Shown here: in pieces, positions 40,937 to 48,079 of the stretch | Layout of the letters: each line of letters starts with the position of its first letter | Numbering within the stretch: the stretch's first letter is position 1 | Source: Ruoffia tabacinasalis | GTDB lineage: Bacteria > Bacillota > Bacilli > Lactobacillales > Aerococcaceae | Length of the DNA: 64,000 bases | NCBI RefSeq assembly: GCF_042652985.1 | Contig: NZ_JBHSHQ010000004.1 | Coordinates: 1 to 64,000 of the forward strand | Reading direction: 5' to 3' | Position numbers and translations under genes: made by a program | The notes under the pieces: model-generated | The model's input: only the letters and a program-made list of their open reading frames with translations | Databases searched by the model: none | Told to the model about the DNA's origin: nothing

Positions 40937-41452
40937 ATGTTAGAAGCAATTGAATTAGAAGAAGCCGTGCGTTTAGAGCACGAAAAGTGGATGGAAGAAG
41001 CGATAAAAGAAGCGTTAGTAGCAAAGGAGAAGGCAGAAGTCCCGATTGGCGCGATTATCGTTAAAGATGGCGAAATTATCGCCAGAGGACATAATGTGCG
41101 AGAGTTGGAGTTAGATGCTACAGGGCATGCAGAAATTAAGGCAATTCAAGCCGCCAATAAAGCACTTGATGCCTGGCGATTAGAAGGGACAACAATGTAT
41201 ATCACATTAGAGCCCTGCCCCATGTGCGCGGGTGCCCTTATTAATTCACGTGTGGAAAATGTGGTATACGGAGCAGCAGATCTAAAAGCAGGTTGCGGGG
41301 GAACCCTAATGAATCTACTGGAAGACGAACGGTTTAATCATCAACCTCAAGTGATCAAAGGGGTCCTAGCTGATGAATGTGGACAACTTTTAACCAATTT
41401 CTTTAGAGAATTACGTGAAAAGAAGAAAAAAAGAAAGTTATCCACAGATTAA
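40937..41452 (+). CDS. tadA: tRNA(adenine34) deaminase TadA
   Basis: 171 residues of the cytidine deaminase fold. The zinc and catalytic residues are in GHAEIKAI and in LEPCPMCAGAL. It converts A34 to inosine in tRNA-Arg (ACG). The start ATG 40937 follows CCGAGGTG. The C terminus is lysine-rich, and its last codons overlap a DnaA box. In many Firmicutes tadA stands beside the SRP RNA gene and dnaX near the origin, consistent with what follows here. Confidence 0.94.
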   Translation: MLEAIELEEAVRLEHEKWMEEAIKEALVAKEKAEVPIGAIIVKDGEIIARGHNVRELELDATGHAEIKAIQAANKALDAWRLEGTTMYITLEPCPMCAGALINSRVENVVYGAADLKAGCGGTLMNLLEDERFNHQPQVIKGVLADECGQLLTNFFRELREKKKKRKLSTD

Positions 41453-41665
41453 TGTGTATAACCCACAGAAAAACGGGAACATCTGTTCATAAGTTATAAC
41501 TATGCACAGAAAAATGACTTATCAACAGACTTATGCACAGACCTAGCTGTTGATAACTACTTAATTGTTGATAAATTGAAGCATTTATCACATATTTTAA
41601 GAAATATTAACCTATATTGATAGGAATATAGGCTTAATTTTTAACATAAAATAAATTGTGGACAA
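41438..41665. other. DnaA-box cluster with AT-rich segment
   Basis: Six DnaA-type 9-mers lie in 228 bases: perfect TTATCCACA at 41438 (plus); TTATCAACA at 41519 (plus); TTATGCACA at 41531 (plus); the reverse of TTATCAACA at 41548 and 41566; and the reverse of TTGTCCACA at 41657. A roughly 80-base AT-rich stretch (about 41575-41655) lies between the last two. No gene is present. Such clusters bind DnaA at oriC or at titration sites. dnaA and dnaN are not in the window, so this is more likely an accessory cluster. Confidence 0.7.
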
Positions 41666-41697
41666 CTTGTTAATTAAATGGAAGGATGACAAACTGT

Positions 41698-42285
41698 ATG
41701 ATGGATAAGATCTATCAAGAAATCATGGAAGATGAATTAAATCGGGCCTATACCGAACGCGGCGTCCCCCCTTTATTCAAAGCGCCAAAAGAAGCAACAA
41801 TTGCGATCATTGGACAAGCGCCAGGACGCAAAGCGGAAGAAACACAATTATTCTGGAATGATCCGAGTGGGGACCGTTTGCGTGATTGGATGGGACTGAC
41901 TCGTGAACAGTTCTATGAATCAAATAAAATTGCTCAGCTACCTATGGACTTTTATTATCCAGGTAAGGCTAAGACTGGGGATGCTCCGCCTAGAAAAGAG
42001 TTCGCACCGAAATGGCATCCACGTATCATCGATGAGTTGCCGAATTTGAAGACGATTCTACTAATTGGAAACTACTCACAAAAGCATTATCTTAAAAAAA
42101 CACGTCAACGAAATTTAACAGAGACTGTTCGCCATTATGAAGATTACTTGCCAGAGTTCTTCCCACTAGTACATCCATCGCCTTTGAATCAGCGCTGGTT
42201 AAAGATTAATCCGTGGTTTGAAGAAGAGGTTATTCCAGTCCTTCGTAAATTAGTGCAGGAAGAAATATTAGAAATCGATAATTAA
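41698..42285 (+). CDS. Uracil-DNA glycosylase family protein
   Basis: 195 residues of the UDG superfamily. The N-terminal water-activating motif is IIGQAPGRKAEE and the C-terminal minor-groove loop is HPSPLNQRW. Such proteins remove uracil from DNA or, in less studied branches, act on other bases. ATG 41698 (or the adjacent 41701) follows GGAAGG; an ATG at 41686 touches the RBS and is rejected. It lies between the DnaA-box cluster and the SRP RNA. Confidence 0.85.
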   Translation: MMDKIYQEIMEDELNRAYTERGVPPLFKAPKEATIAIIGQAPGRKAEETQLFWNDPSGDRLRDWMGLTREQFYESNKIAQLPMDFYYPGKAKTGDAPPRKEFAPKWHPRIIDELPNLKTILLIGNYSQKHYLKKTRQRNLTETVRHYEDYLPEFFPLVHPSPLNQRWLKINPWFEEEVIPVLRKLVQEEILEIDN

Positions 42286-42330
42286 TGCTAAAAAGATTTT
42301 GCATTCGAGTGTCTTCTATGCTATTATAAG

Positions 42331-42405
42331 TGTTGGCAATAGTGGAACCATGAATGAGTCAGGACCGGAAGGTAGCAGCTATAAGTGGTGAAGCTATGTG
42401 CCTTT
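42331..42405 (+). ncRNA. ffs: Signal recognition particle RNA, small bacterial type
   Basis: The universal SRP domain IV sequence GTCAGGACCGGAAGGTAGCAGC is at about 42358-42379. The flanks GGCAATAG (42335-42342) and CTATGTGCC (42394-42402) close the hairpin, and the T run from 42403 acts as terminator. The RNA binds Ffh to guide membrane proteins. The prophage integrase gene begins less than 70 bases beyond its 3' end. Confidence 0.93.
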
Positions 42406-42472
42406 TTTTGTGCCTTGATATAGCAAGGATTTACCTCATATTTAACCAAAAGGTAGCATAAAGGTAGCAAAA
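42394..42472. other. Probable prophage attachment site region (att) at the ffs 3' end
   Basis: The SRP RNA 3' arm and T run (GTGCCTTTTTTTGTGCC at 42399-42415) directly abut a prophage whose integrase gene points toward it. This placement is typical of an att core inside the 3' end of a stable RNA gene. The second att copy lies outside the window, so the core length cannot be read. Confidence 0.55.
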
Positions 42473-43594
42473 TTATATAATAACGTCATTAATTGCACTC
42501 TTTAGGTCTTCCTTCATCTTACCGCTGAAGTGGTTATATACTCTCTCAATTAATTGTGTATCTTTATGTCCGACATGCTCAGCAATAAGTGTTGCGGGAA
42601 CATAATTTTCGACCATACGCGTTATAAAGGTGTGTCTGAATATCTGGGTAGTCAGTACTTTTTCTTTCGATTCATATTCATGTAATTTGTTCTGCGATGT
42701 TGTTATATCGATAGGAGTACCATCATCCCTGAAGAATAGTAAGGTAGTTTTTCGTAAACCATATGCCATTAAAAGAATTTTTCTTCTGCGCATTATTTTT
42801 TGGATTAACTCAATGGTATCGTCATTGATATTATTTAAGCGAGTTTCATTTCCCTTTGGTAATGTGAAGATCTTATTTACTTTGTCATATGTATATCGAA
42901 CAAAAATAGTTTTGTTAATCAAATCAATGTCTTGTATATGTAATGCAGCAACTTCATTAAATCTCATACCTGTTTTCATTTGTAATCTGAAAAAGTCAGA
43001 TAATTCTTCATCATCTGATACAATCATCCGATTCAATAAATCCTCAGCTTCATCAACTTCTAAGTATTTCAATTCTTTCTTTTCTTCCTTGTTGGGTAGA
43101 TTAATCTTATCCACGCGTAATTTACTTATTATGTTATTATCATCCATTAAATCAAAATCTATCCCATAATTTATAACAGCGCAAATGAGTTTATATCGCT
43201 CAGATACTGTTTTATAAGATAACCCATCTTTAAACATTTTTACAAAAATAATATTAATTTTACCTGGTGTCAATTCATCTAAATGCAAATCTCCAATATG
43301 TTCATGGACTTTTCTTAAGTTTGCAACGTAATTAACTAAAGTTGATTTCTTGATGGATAGTCCTTTGTACTCAAGGAACTGATCAGCTAATTCTTTAAAA
43401 GTAATATTGTCATTGTTTTCTTCTACCTCTTCAGTTTTCTTTCTAATCTTTTCAGCAATTATTTTGCGTGCTTTTTTCTCAGCTTGTGAAGAATCTGTAT
43501 TCATTGTTGTAGAAGCATATTTTCGGTTACCACTGCGGTCTGTGTAATCTTCCACAAATTTAAACTTACCACTTTTTGTTGGAACAACCCACAT
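42473..43594 (-). CDS. int: Phage tyrosine recombinase (integrase)
   Basis: 373 residues: an N-terminal arm-binding domain (about 1-60), a core-binding SAM-like domain (about 65-160) and the catalytic domain. The catalytic residues are visible in MKTGMRFNE (Arg), HTFITRM (His, Arg), VGHKD (His) and ERVYNHF (Tyr). It catalyses site-specific integration and excision of the prophage. GGAGG lies before the ATG at 43594. It points toward the SRP RNA gene, the likely attachment site. Confidence 0.94.
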   Translation of the reverse strand: MWVVPTKSGKFKFVEDYTDRSGNRKYASTTMNTDSSQAEKKARKIIAEKIRKKTEEVEENNDNITFKELADQFLEYKGLSIKKSTLVNYVANLRKVHEHIGDLHLDELTPGKINIIFVKMFKDGLSYKTVSERYKLICAVINYGIDFDLMDDNNIISKLRVDKINLPNKEEKKELKYLEVDEAEDLLNRMIVSDDEELSDFFRLQMKTGMRFNEVAALHIQDIDLINKTIFVRYTYDKVNKIFTLPKGNETRLNNINDDTIELIQKIMRRRKILLMAYGLRKTTLLFFRDDGTPIDITTSQNKLHEYESKEKVLTTQIFRHTFITRMVENYVPATLIAEHVGHKDTQLIERVYNHFSGKMKEDLKSAINDVII

Positions 43595-43715
43595 AATTAA
43601 AACCTCCTATTATTTTTATGCTATAATAGGGCATGTAAAAGAGCCCTATCTTAGGTTCTTTTCTAGTAACATCTCACTCTAGTGGTCGGCAAACTTACAA
43701 GAGTGGGGTGTTATT

Positions 43716-44723
43716 TTATTTATGTTCATCAATTATTTTGTCGATAATCTCATCAAAGTCAGAATGGATATTTTGAGTTTTATTAAATTCAATGTATTCT
43801 AATCCTGCTTTTTCTTTTGCACTTTTCATTCTTACGGACCCATGTCCTTCTAAAATCTTATATTCATTAAATTCAAGAAAGCGATTGATACTTTCACTAA
43901 AATCTTGCATTGTAAAAGTATTTCTTCTTTCAATCAATCCTTCGATATAATCAAAATATGAAGATACTGTCCTTTCTAATTGCTTTATTTCTTTCTCTGA
44001 AAGATAATTTTTTGCAACTTGTGTATCTGATTTCAATATCCTACCGTCTGGTGAATTTTTCCAAGTGGTCAAGCCCATATTATCTTTAGTTTGATCGGCT
44101 GAATTATAAATGATTTCAGCAGCTGTTTGCCCAACAATAGCAAAATGAAATTTATTTTGCATATTAGCGTAAAATAATCTTGTTATATCACTGTTTTTAT
44201 CGTAATCAGTACTTACTTCAGCGAATATATCAGTTAGCTTTAACCATATTCTTCGCTCACTTGCACGTATGGAACGAACTCTCTCAAGAAGTTCTTGGAA
44301 GTAGTCTTTGTCTAACAGGTTTGATCCTTGCTTCAACCTATCGTCATCAAGAGCGAATCCTTTTATCATATATTCTTTTAAAACAGAAGTTGCCCATTGT
44401 CTGAAGTGAGTTGCTCGTACAGAATTCACTCGATAGCCAACTGATATAATTGCATCGAGATTATAATAAGTCAAATCCCTAGAAACCTCTCTATTACCTT
44501 CTTTTCGAACTGTTGCAATTTTTGCAACAGTTGCATTTTGCTCTAACTCATTTTCGTTAAATATATTAGATAAATGTTTAGAAATTACAGAATCATCAAC
44601 TTCAAATAATTTAGACATTTGTTTTTGTGTCATCCATATAGTTTCATCCATAATAATGACGTCTACAACAACAGAATTATCATCAGTTTCATACATTATA
44701 AATTTTTGTTCTTCTAGTTCCAT
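43716..44723 (-). CDS. RhuM family protein
   Basis: 335 residues matching the RhuM family (first named in Salmonella pathogenicity island 3). The N-terminal half has the TIWMTQKQMSKLFEVDDSVISKHLSNI helix-turn-helix-like block in pieces and the DLTYYNLDAIISVGYRV motif; a helical C terminus follows. The molecular role is unknown. It lies between int and the repressor, on the lysogenic strand, so it is probably expressed in the lysogen as a cargo (moron) gene. Confidence 0.85.
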   Translation of the reverse strand: MELEEQKFIMYETDDNSVVVDVIIMDETIWMTQKQMSKLFEVDDSVISKHLSNIFNENELEQNATVAKIATVRKEGNREVSRDLTYYNLDAIISVGYRVNSVRATHFRQWATSVLKEYMIKGFALDDDRLKQGSNLLDKDYFQELLERVRSIRASERRIWLKLTDIFAEVSTDYDKNSDITRLFYANMQNKFHFAIVGQTAAEIIYNSADQTKDNMGLTTWKNSPDGRILKSDTQVAKNYLSEKEIKQLERTVSSYFDYIEGLIERRNTFTMQDFSESINRFLEFNEYKILEGHGSVRMKSAKEKAGLEYIEFNKTQNIHSDFDEIIDKIIDEHK

Positions 44724-44784
44724 TTAGTATTCCTTTCATTGGGATTTAAAGCATTTGAATGAATCCATTTTGTATCATCTTGAT

Positions 44785-45447
44785 TTATTCAACAATGGAA
44801 GAATTGTAAAGTTTCCAATTGTGATCCAGTGATGGATCTCCTCTGGACTCTAAGTCACCTTTTATAGTGATAACTCTTCCCAAATGGTAAAAATCTTCAT
44901 CTATGTCATGTCCAAAATCAGCTATAAATACCTCGTACTTTTCACCATCTTCTAAATCAGACCACCCAACACCATCAATGTAAGGTCCATCAGCCCTTAA
45001 AATTAAAGAATCACCTAAGGTTCCAATTAATCTACCACTCCACGATACTTCTGTTCCGTAAATACTATTTTCCCACAACTCGGTTCTAAGTGACGGATCC
45101 ATTTTTTTATAATTATTGATAAAAAGCTCAAAATCAGAAATGGATGATAATACATCATCTTCCGTAGCAGTATACTCAGTTTCAGTATTATTAACTTCTG
45201 TTTCTTGTTCATTCTGATTATCGTTACTTTCTGTTACCTCAGAGGTTTCATTAGACTCACTTGAAGTTGTATTATTTTCAGCAACAGAAGTTTCATTTGG
45301 AATTTTTGGAATTATTGAAGCAAATATACCAAAACATACAATAGCAGCTAGAAACGTATACAAAGATTTTTTCCATTTTTTTCTAAATAAAAAATAAATT
45401 GCAAACCCCAAAATAACTAACGTGATTAAAAATAATATAATGTCCAT
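44785..45447 (-). CDS. Prophage membrane protein with OB-like C-terminal domain
   Basis: 220 residues: two N-terminal membrane segments (about 3-20 and 28-50), a low-complexity Asn/Glu/Thr/Ser spacer (about 53-95) and a globular part (about 100-220) whose VSWSGRLIGTLGDSLIL and RVITIKGDLESRG strands resemble an OB-fold (tRNA_anti-like) domain. In this position, next to the repressor on the lysogenic strand, related phages carry superinfection-exclusion proteins. That role is inference. Confidence 0.65.
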   Translation of the reverse strand: MDIILFLITLVILGFAIYFLFRKKWKKSLYTFLAAIVCFGIFASIIPKIPNETSVAENNTTSSESNETSEVTESNDNQNEQETEVNNTETEYTATEDDVLSSISDFELFINNYKKMDPSLRTELWENSIYGTEVSWSGRLIGTLGDSLILRADGPYIDGVGWSDLEDGEKYEVFIADFGHDIDEDFYHLGRVITIKGDLESRGDPSLDHNWKLYNSSIVE

Positions 45448-45457
45448 ACTTTTCTCC

Positions 45458-46162
45458 TTATAATAAAACTTTGCCTAATACGGTAACTTGTGAAGGGTCA
45501 AAGTGCATATCTTCATATTTCTTATTTTCTGATTTAAGAGTAATTGTTTTTGTATCATGATCTACATAAAACTTTTTGCAAGTTACTCCCTCATTTTCAA
45601 TTCTAACAATTGCAACCTCACCGTTTTCAACAGTTGGTTGATGACGTATATATACTTCATCACCCTTAAGAATAAGTGGTTCCATAGAATCGCCGGCGAT
45701 TTCAACGCGTTCATCTGCACCATGTGGAACCATAGACTCAGATTTTACCTCCGCATCATAATCATCAACTTCAATAGCATAACCCGCAGCTGATTTACGG
45801 CCATTAATAATGGATTTATGTACTTCTTCAACTCTATCAGGAAAGTTGATAACGTTATTTTGTTCTTTCAATTGATCGTTAGTAAAGTCATAAACTTTAA
45901 CTTGTCTATTATTATCAAGAGAAATAAGTGTTCCCATTGTATTGGCAATTACAGAGTTAATTTTAAAATCATTAGTAAGTTGCTCTGGTGAAATATCAAG
46001 GCCTTTGCAAATTTTTAGAACATTATCAACGCCAGCTCTTCCAATACCATTTTCTAAAATGGTTCTTATTGTTGTGTAAGGAACACCAACAAATTCAGAA
46101 AATGCTTTTACATTCCCAAACTTTGACTCTATCATCATTTTTAAAAATTCTTCTCTATTAAT
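45458..46162 (-). CDS. CI-like phage repressor (XRE HTH + S24 LexA-like peptidase)
   Basis: About 235 residues: N-terminal helix-turn-helix (NVKAFSEFVGVPYTTIRTIL) and C-terminal S24 domain with the Ser in EIAGDSMEPLILKGD and the Lys in GEVAIVRIENE followed by TCKK. It maintains lysogeny and self-cleaves on SOS signals. The start is uncertain. GAGGTG (46174-46169) lies six bases before ATT at 46162, while the in-frame ATG at 46180 has no RBS and would sit about five bases from the predicted transcription start. I give the ATT start. Confidence 0.88.
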   Translation of the reverse strand: MNREEFLKMMIESKFGNVKAFSEFVGVPYTTIRTILENGIGRAGVDNVLKICKGLDISPEQLTNDFKINSVIANTMGTLISLDNNRQVKVYDFTNDQLKEQNNVINFPDRVEEVHKSIINGRKSAAGYAIEVDDYDAEVKSESMVPHGADERVEIAGDSMEPLILKGDEVYIRHQPTVENGEVAIVRIENEGVTCKKFYVDHDTKTITLKSENKKYEDMHFDPSQVTVLGKVLL

Positions 46163-46191
46163 ATTTATCACCTCATTCATTTGATGAATTA

Positions 46192-46220
46192 ATAATATCA
46201 TACGGAATACCGTATGTAAA
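46192..46220 (-). promoter_or_regulatory. Repressor promoter with operator 1
   Basis: On the minus strand TTTACA (46220-46215), 17-base spacer, TATTAT (46197-46192). The spacer contains operator TACGGAATACCGTA (46201-46214). Confidence 0.8.
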
Positions 46221-46248
46221 CGCAAATAAGAATATTCTCGAAAAAAAG

Positions 46249-46262
46249 TACGGAGTTTCGTA
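46249..46262. promoter_or_regulatory. Phage operator 2
   Basis: TACGGAGTTTCGTA, an imperfect copy of the palindromic 14-mer found in operators 1, 3 and 4, in the divergent control region. Confidence 0.75.
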
Positions 46263-46263
46263 T

Positions 46264-46291
46264 TGACTTGTTACGGAACTCCGTATATACT
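46264..46291 (+). promoter_or_regulatory. Early lytic promoter with operator 3
   Basis: TTGACT (46264-46269), 16-base spacer, TATACT (46286-46291). The spacer holds operator TACGGAACTCCGTA (46272-46285), so repressor binding should block this promoter. Confidence 0.82.
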
Positions 46292-46332
46292 TTAAGCAAG
46301 AGTTCAAGAGGTATATTTTTTTAGTTTAATAT

Positions 46333-46346
46333 TACGGAACTCCGTA
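46333..46346. promoter_or_regulatory. Phage operator 4
   Basis: TACGGAACTCCGTA, identical to operator 3, 25 bases before the cro-like gene. Confidence 0.78.
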
Positions 46347-46370
46347 ACTTTAAAAGATTGGAGGATTCAG

Positions 46371-46580
46371 ATGTTAATTAACCTAGAGAACGCAAGAAAA
46401 GAAAAAGGAATTACCTTAACGCAGATTGCTTCTGTTTTAGGATTGAAGAAATACCAAACAATATCTGAAAAAATAAAAGGTATGTCAACGTTTTCTTTTG
46501 ATGAAGCTTTAAAAATTCAGCAATCACTTTTTCCTGAGTATGATCTAATTTATCTTTTCGAAAGACAAGACGAACATTAA
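46371..46580 (+). CDS. Cro-like XRE-type regulator
   Basis: 69 residues with a helix-turn-helix (about 10-40: ITLTQIASVLGLKKYQTISEKI). It is the first gene of the early lytic transcript, directly divergent from the repressor, which is the Cro position. GGAGG precedes ATG 46371. Confidence 0.82.
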   Translation: MLINLENARKEKGITLTQIASVLGLKKYQTISEKIKGMSTFSFDEALKIQQSLFPEYDLIYLFERQDEH

Positions 46581-46612
46581 TTATTTAAAAATAGATTTCG
46601 GAGGTACGAGAA

Positions 46613-46756
46613 ATGAATGAAAATAAGAAACAACCTTCTGGTTATATCACCGAGCAATTACAGTTGCTCAGTGAAAAATCAAAAGGCGATGATATAACAA
46701 TTTCAGAATCAATATTAATTGCTGAGACAATTAAAAAATTGATTAAATTATTTTAA
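46613..46756 (+). CDS. Small phage early protein (47 aa)
   Basis: 47 residues starting at ATG 46613 after GGAGGT. Polar N terminus and a helical ISESILIAETIKKLIKLF end. It lies in the early operon between the cro-like gene and another small gene. Not recognised. Confidence 0.6.
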   Translation: MNENKKQPSGYITEQLQLLSEKSKGDDITISESILIAETIKKLIKLF

Positions 46757-46809
46757 AAATAGAGGGACACTTTACCCAAAAAATACGTTTATAAGAATGG
46801 AGAGTAAAA

Positions 46810-46953
46810 ATGAGTAAATTAATAAAAACACTCGCTTTAGTTGCTATTGGGGTAGCAATAAGGCGAGTATTCAAACCAAAATTAATCATTGGAGATCACG
46901 TAGTAACAACTTCATCAGATAGAACAATATTTAAATATTTAAGAAATAACTAA
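46810..46953 (+). CDS. Small phage early protein with hydrophobic N terminus (47 aa)
   Basis: 47 residues from ATG 46810 (weak GGAGAG upstream). A short hydrophobic stretch (about 5-17) is followed by basic residues. Its 3' end overlaps the convergent minus-strand gene by 15 bases. Not recognised. Confidence 0.5.
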   Translation: MSKLIKTLALVAIGVAIRRVFKPKLIIGDHVVTTSSDRTIFKYLRNN

Positions 46954-47196
46954 CTCTGGCCTGTCAGAAGGAAAGTCTTCATCTAATGATAAAGGGCTAT
47001 TAGAGAAGACCTTTGTTTTCTTTACATTAGGGAATGATTCGTATTGTATCACTACACCATCTGACCAAATGGCCAATAACTTTGTGTCATCGTAAACGAT
47101 AATATGCTCAGCATTATTAAAATTAAGTGGTCGTATGCCAAATTCCATATTAGGTGTATTAATCTCAATAGAATATTCGAGGATATGTTTATTCAT
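46939..47196 (-). CDS. Phage protein on the opposite strand of the early region (85 aa)
   Basis: 85 residues from ATG 47196 on the minus strand, preceded by a strong GGGAGGTG. It interrupts a run of plus-strand early genes and overlaps the end of the preceding one. Beta-rich, acidic C terminus, no membrane segment. No family recognised; the RBS is the main support. Confidence 0.6.
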   Translation of the reverse strand: MNKHILEYSIEINTPNMEFGIRPLNFNNAEHIIVYDDTKLLAIWSDGVVIQYESFPNVKKTKVFSNSPLSLDEDFPSDRPELVIS

Positions 47197-47248
47197 AATA
47201 TTTCACCTCCCTTCAAGGAAGATTATACCAAAGAAAGGATAAGTAAAA

Positions 47249-47488
47249 ATGCAAACAAAGATACCTGAAAAAGTAATTTATGTTCGTCCTGAGTGGATTA
47301 AAGTTCAGGATTTGCCCAAAGTATTTGTGGGCGTTGGTAAACAAACTTGTGAACGTTTCGCAAGGTTGATGTATGACAATGATGACTTCAGCGATGGAGT
47401 CATGAAGCCAACAACGAAGCTAACATTAGTAGAATATGACCGATTTGTTGAGTTTTTGAAGTATATGGATGATACAAAATTTAAGTGA
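47249..47488 (+). CDS. Phage DNA-binding-like small protein (excisionase/HTH type)
   Basis: 79 residues after GAAAGGA. The part VYVRPEWIKVQDLPKVFVG is followed by helices with KQTCERFARLMYD. The layout resembles small winged-helix excisionase or regulator proteins of Gram-positive phages. Function not proven. Confidence 0.6.
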   Translation: MQTKIPEKVIYVRPEWIKVQDLPKVFVGVGKQTCERFARLMYDNDDFSDGVMKPTTKLTLVEYDRFVEFLKYMDDTKFK

Positions 47489-47503
47489 AAGTGAGATGTG
47501 AGA

Positions 47504-47656
47504 ATGGAAATCGAAGACATGAAATACACCATAGAAAATGAAGTACAAAGACATGTTAAAGCGGAGCTAGAATCAAAGCGATTATCTAGAAGTCTTGTTC
47601 ATTTTTTTGTTTTAGTAATAGGAATGATGGCCGGATATATTATTGCTCATATTTAA
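47504..47656 (+). CDS. Small phage membrane protein (50 aa)
   Basis: 50 residues from ATG 47504: charged N-terminal helix (about 1-30) and one C-terminal membrane segment (about 31-49). In line with the early operon. Not recognised. Confidence 0.5.
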   Translation: MEIEDMKYTIENEVQRHVKAELESKRLSRSLVHFFVLVIGMMAGYIIAHI

Positions 47657-47671
47657 GACAAGGAGAAAGAG

Positions 47672-47971
47672 ATGAATATAATTCTAGAAACAATTGTAAA
47701 GAAAGAAGAAGGATGGGAAGTAAATGAAAGCTATGCATGTAAGTATGGAGAAACATACACGGCATGCATTCAAATGATGATGGGATACTTTAGGACTGGA
47801 ATCTATCACAGAGGTTATGCGATATGGGAACAGGATCATATGGGCAAAGACATACTGGAATTAAGAGAAGTAGTTAAAGAGCTAAACATCGAAGTAGTCA
47901 TGGCTAATGATGACCCTAGACGTTATATAAATGGAGTGATTGATGATGTTGAGGAAAGTAGAGCATTATGA
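47672..47971 (+). CDS. Phage hypothetical protein (99 aa)
   Basis: 99 residues after AAGGAGAAAG. Mixed alpha/beta with two cysteines (YACKYGETYTAC), no membrane segment. Early-operon position. Not recognised. Confidence 0.65.
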   Translation: MNIILETIVKKEEGWEVNESYACKYGETYTACIQMMMGYFRTGIYHRGYAIWEQDHMGKDILELREVVKELNIEVVMANDDPRRYINGVIDDVEESRAL

Positions 47972-48063
47972 TGCGATTGGACAAAAAAACGCTAGAGCGG
48001 CAACTCGTAGCGGGCTTACAAAATATATCTAAGTTAATTATACCACGATATTTGTTCGTGTGA
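47968..48063 (+). CDS. Very small overlapping phage frame (31 aa)
   Basis: 31 codons beginning in an ATGA overlap with the preceding gene. Basic and amphipathic. Only the overlap supports it; it may not be expressed. Confidence 0.3.
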   Translation: MMRLDKKTLERQLVAGLQNISKLIIPRYLFV

Positions 48064-48079
48064 AAGGAAGGGGTTTTAA

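Noticed and set aside
41438..41665. The chromosomal oriC itself
   Set aside because: dnaA and dnaN are absent and the neighbours are tadA and a UDG-family gene; reported only as a DnaA-box cluster.
42630..43169. 179-codon plus-strand frame inside the integrase gene
   Set aside because: It is the complement of conserved integrase motifs, so a shadow frame.
43620..43710. Intrinsic terminators between int and the RhuM gene
   Set aside because: Two hairpins (43626-43649, 43675-43705) are visible, but neither has a convincing T run on either strand.
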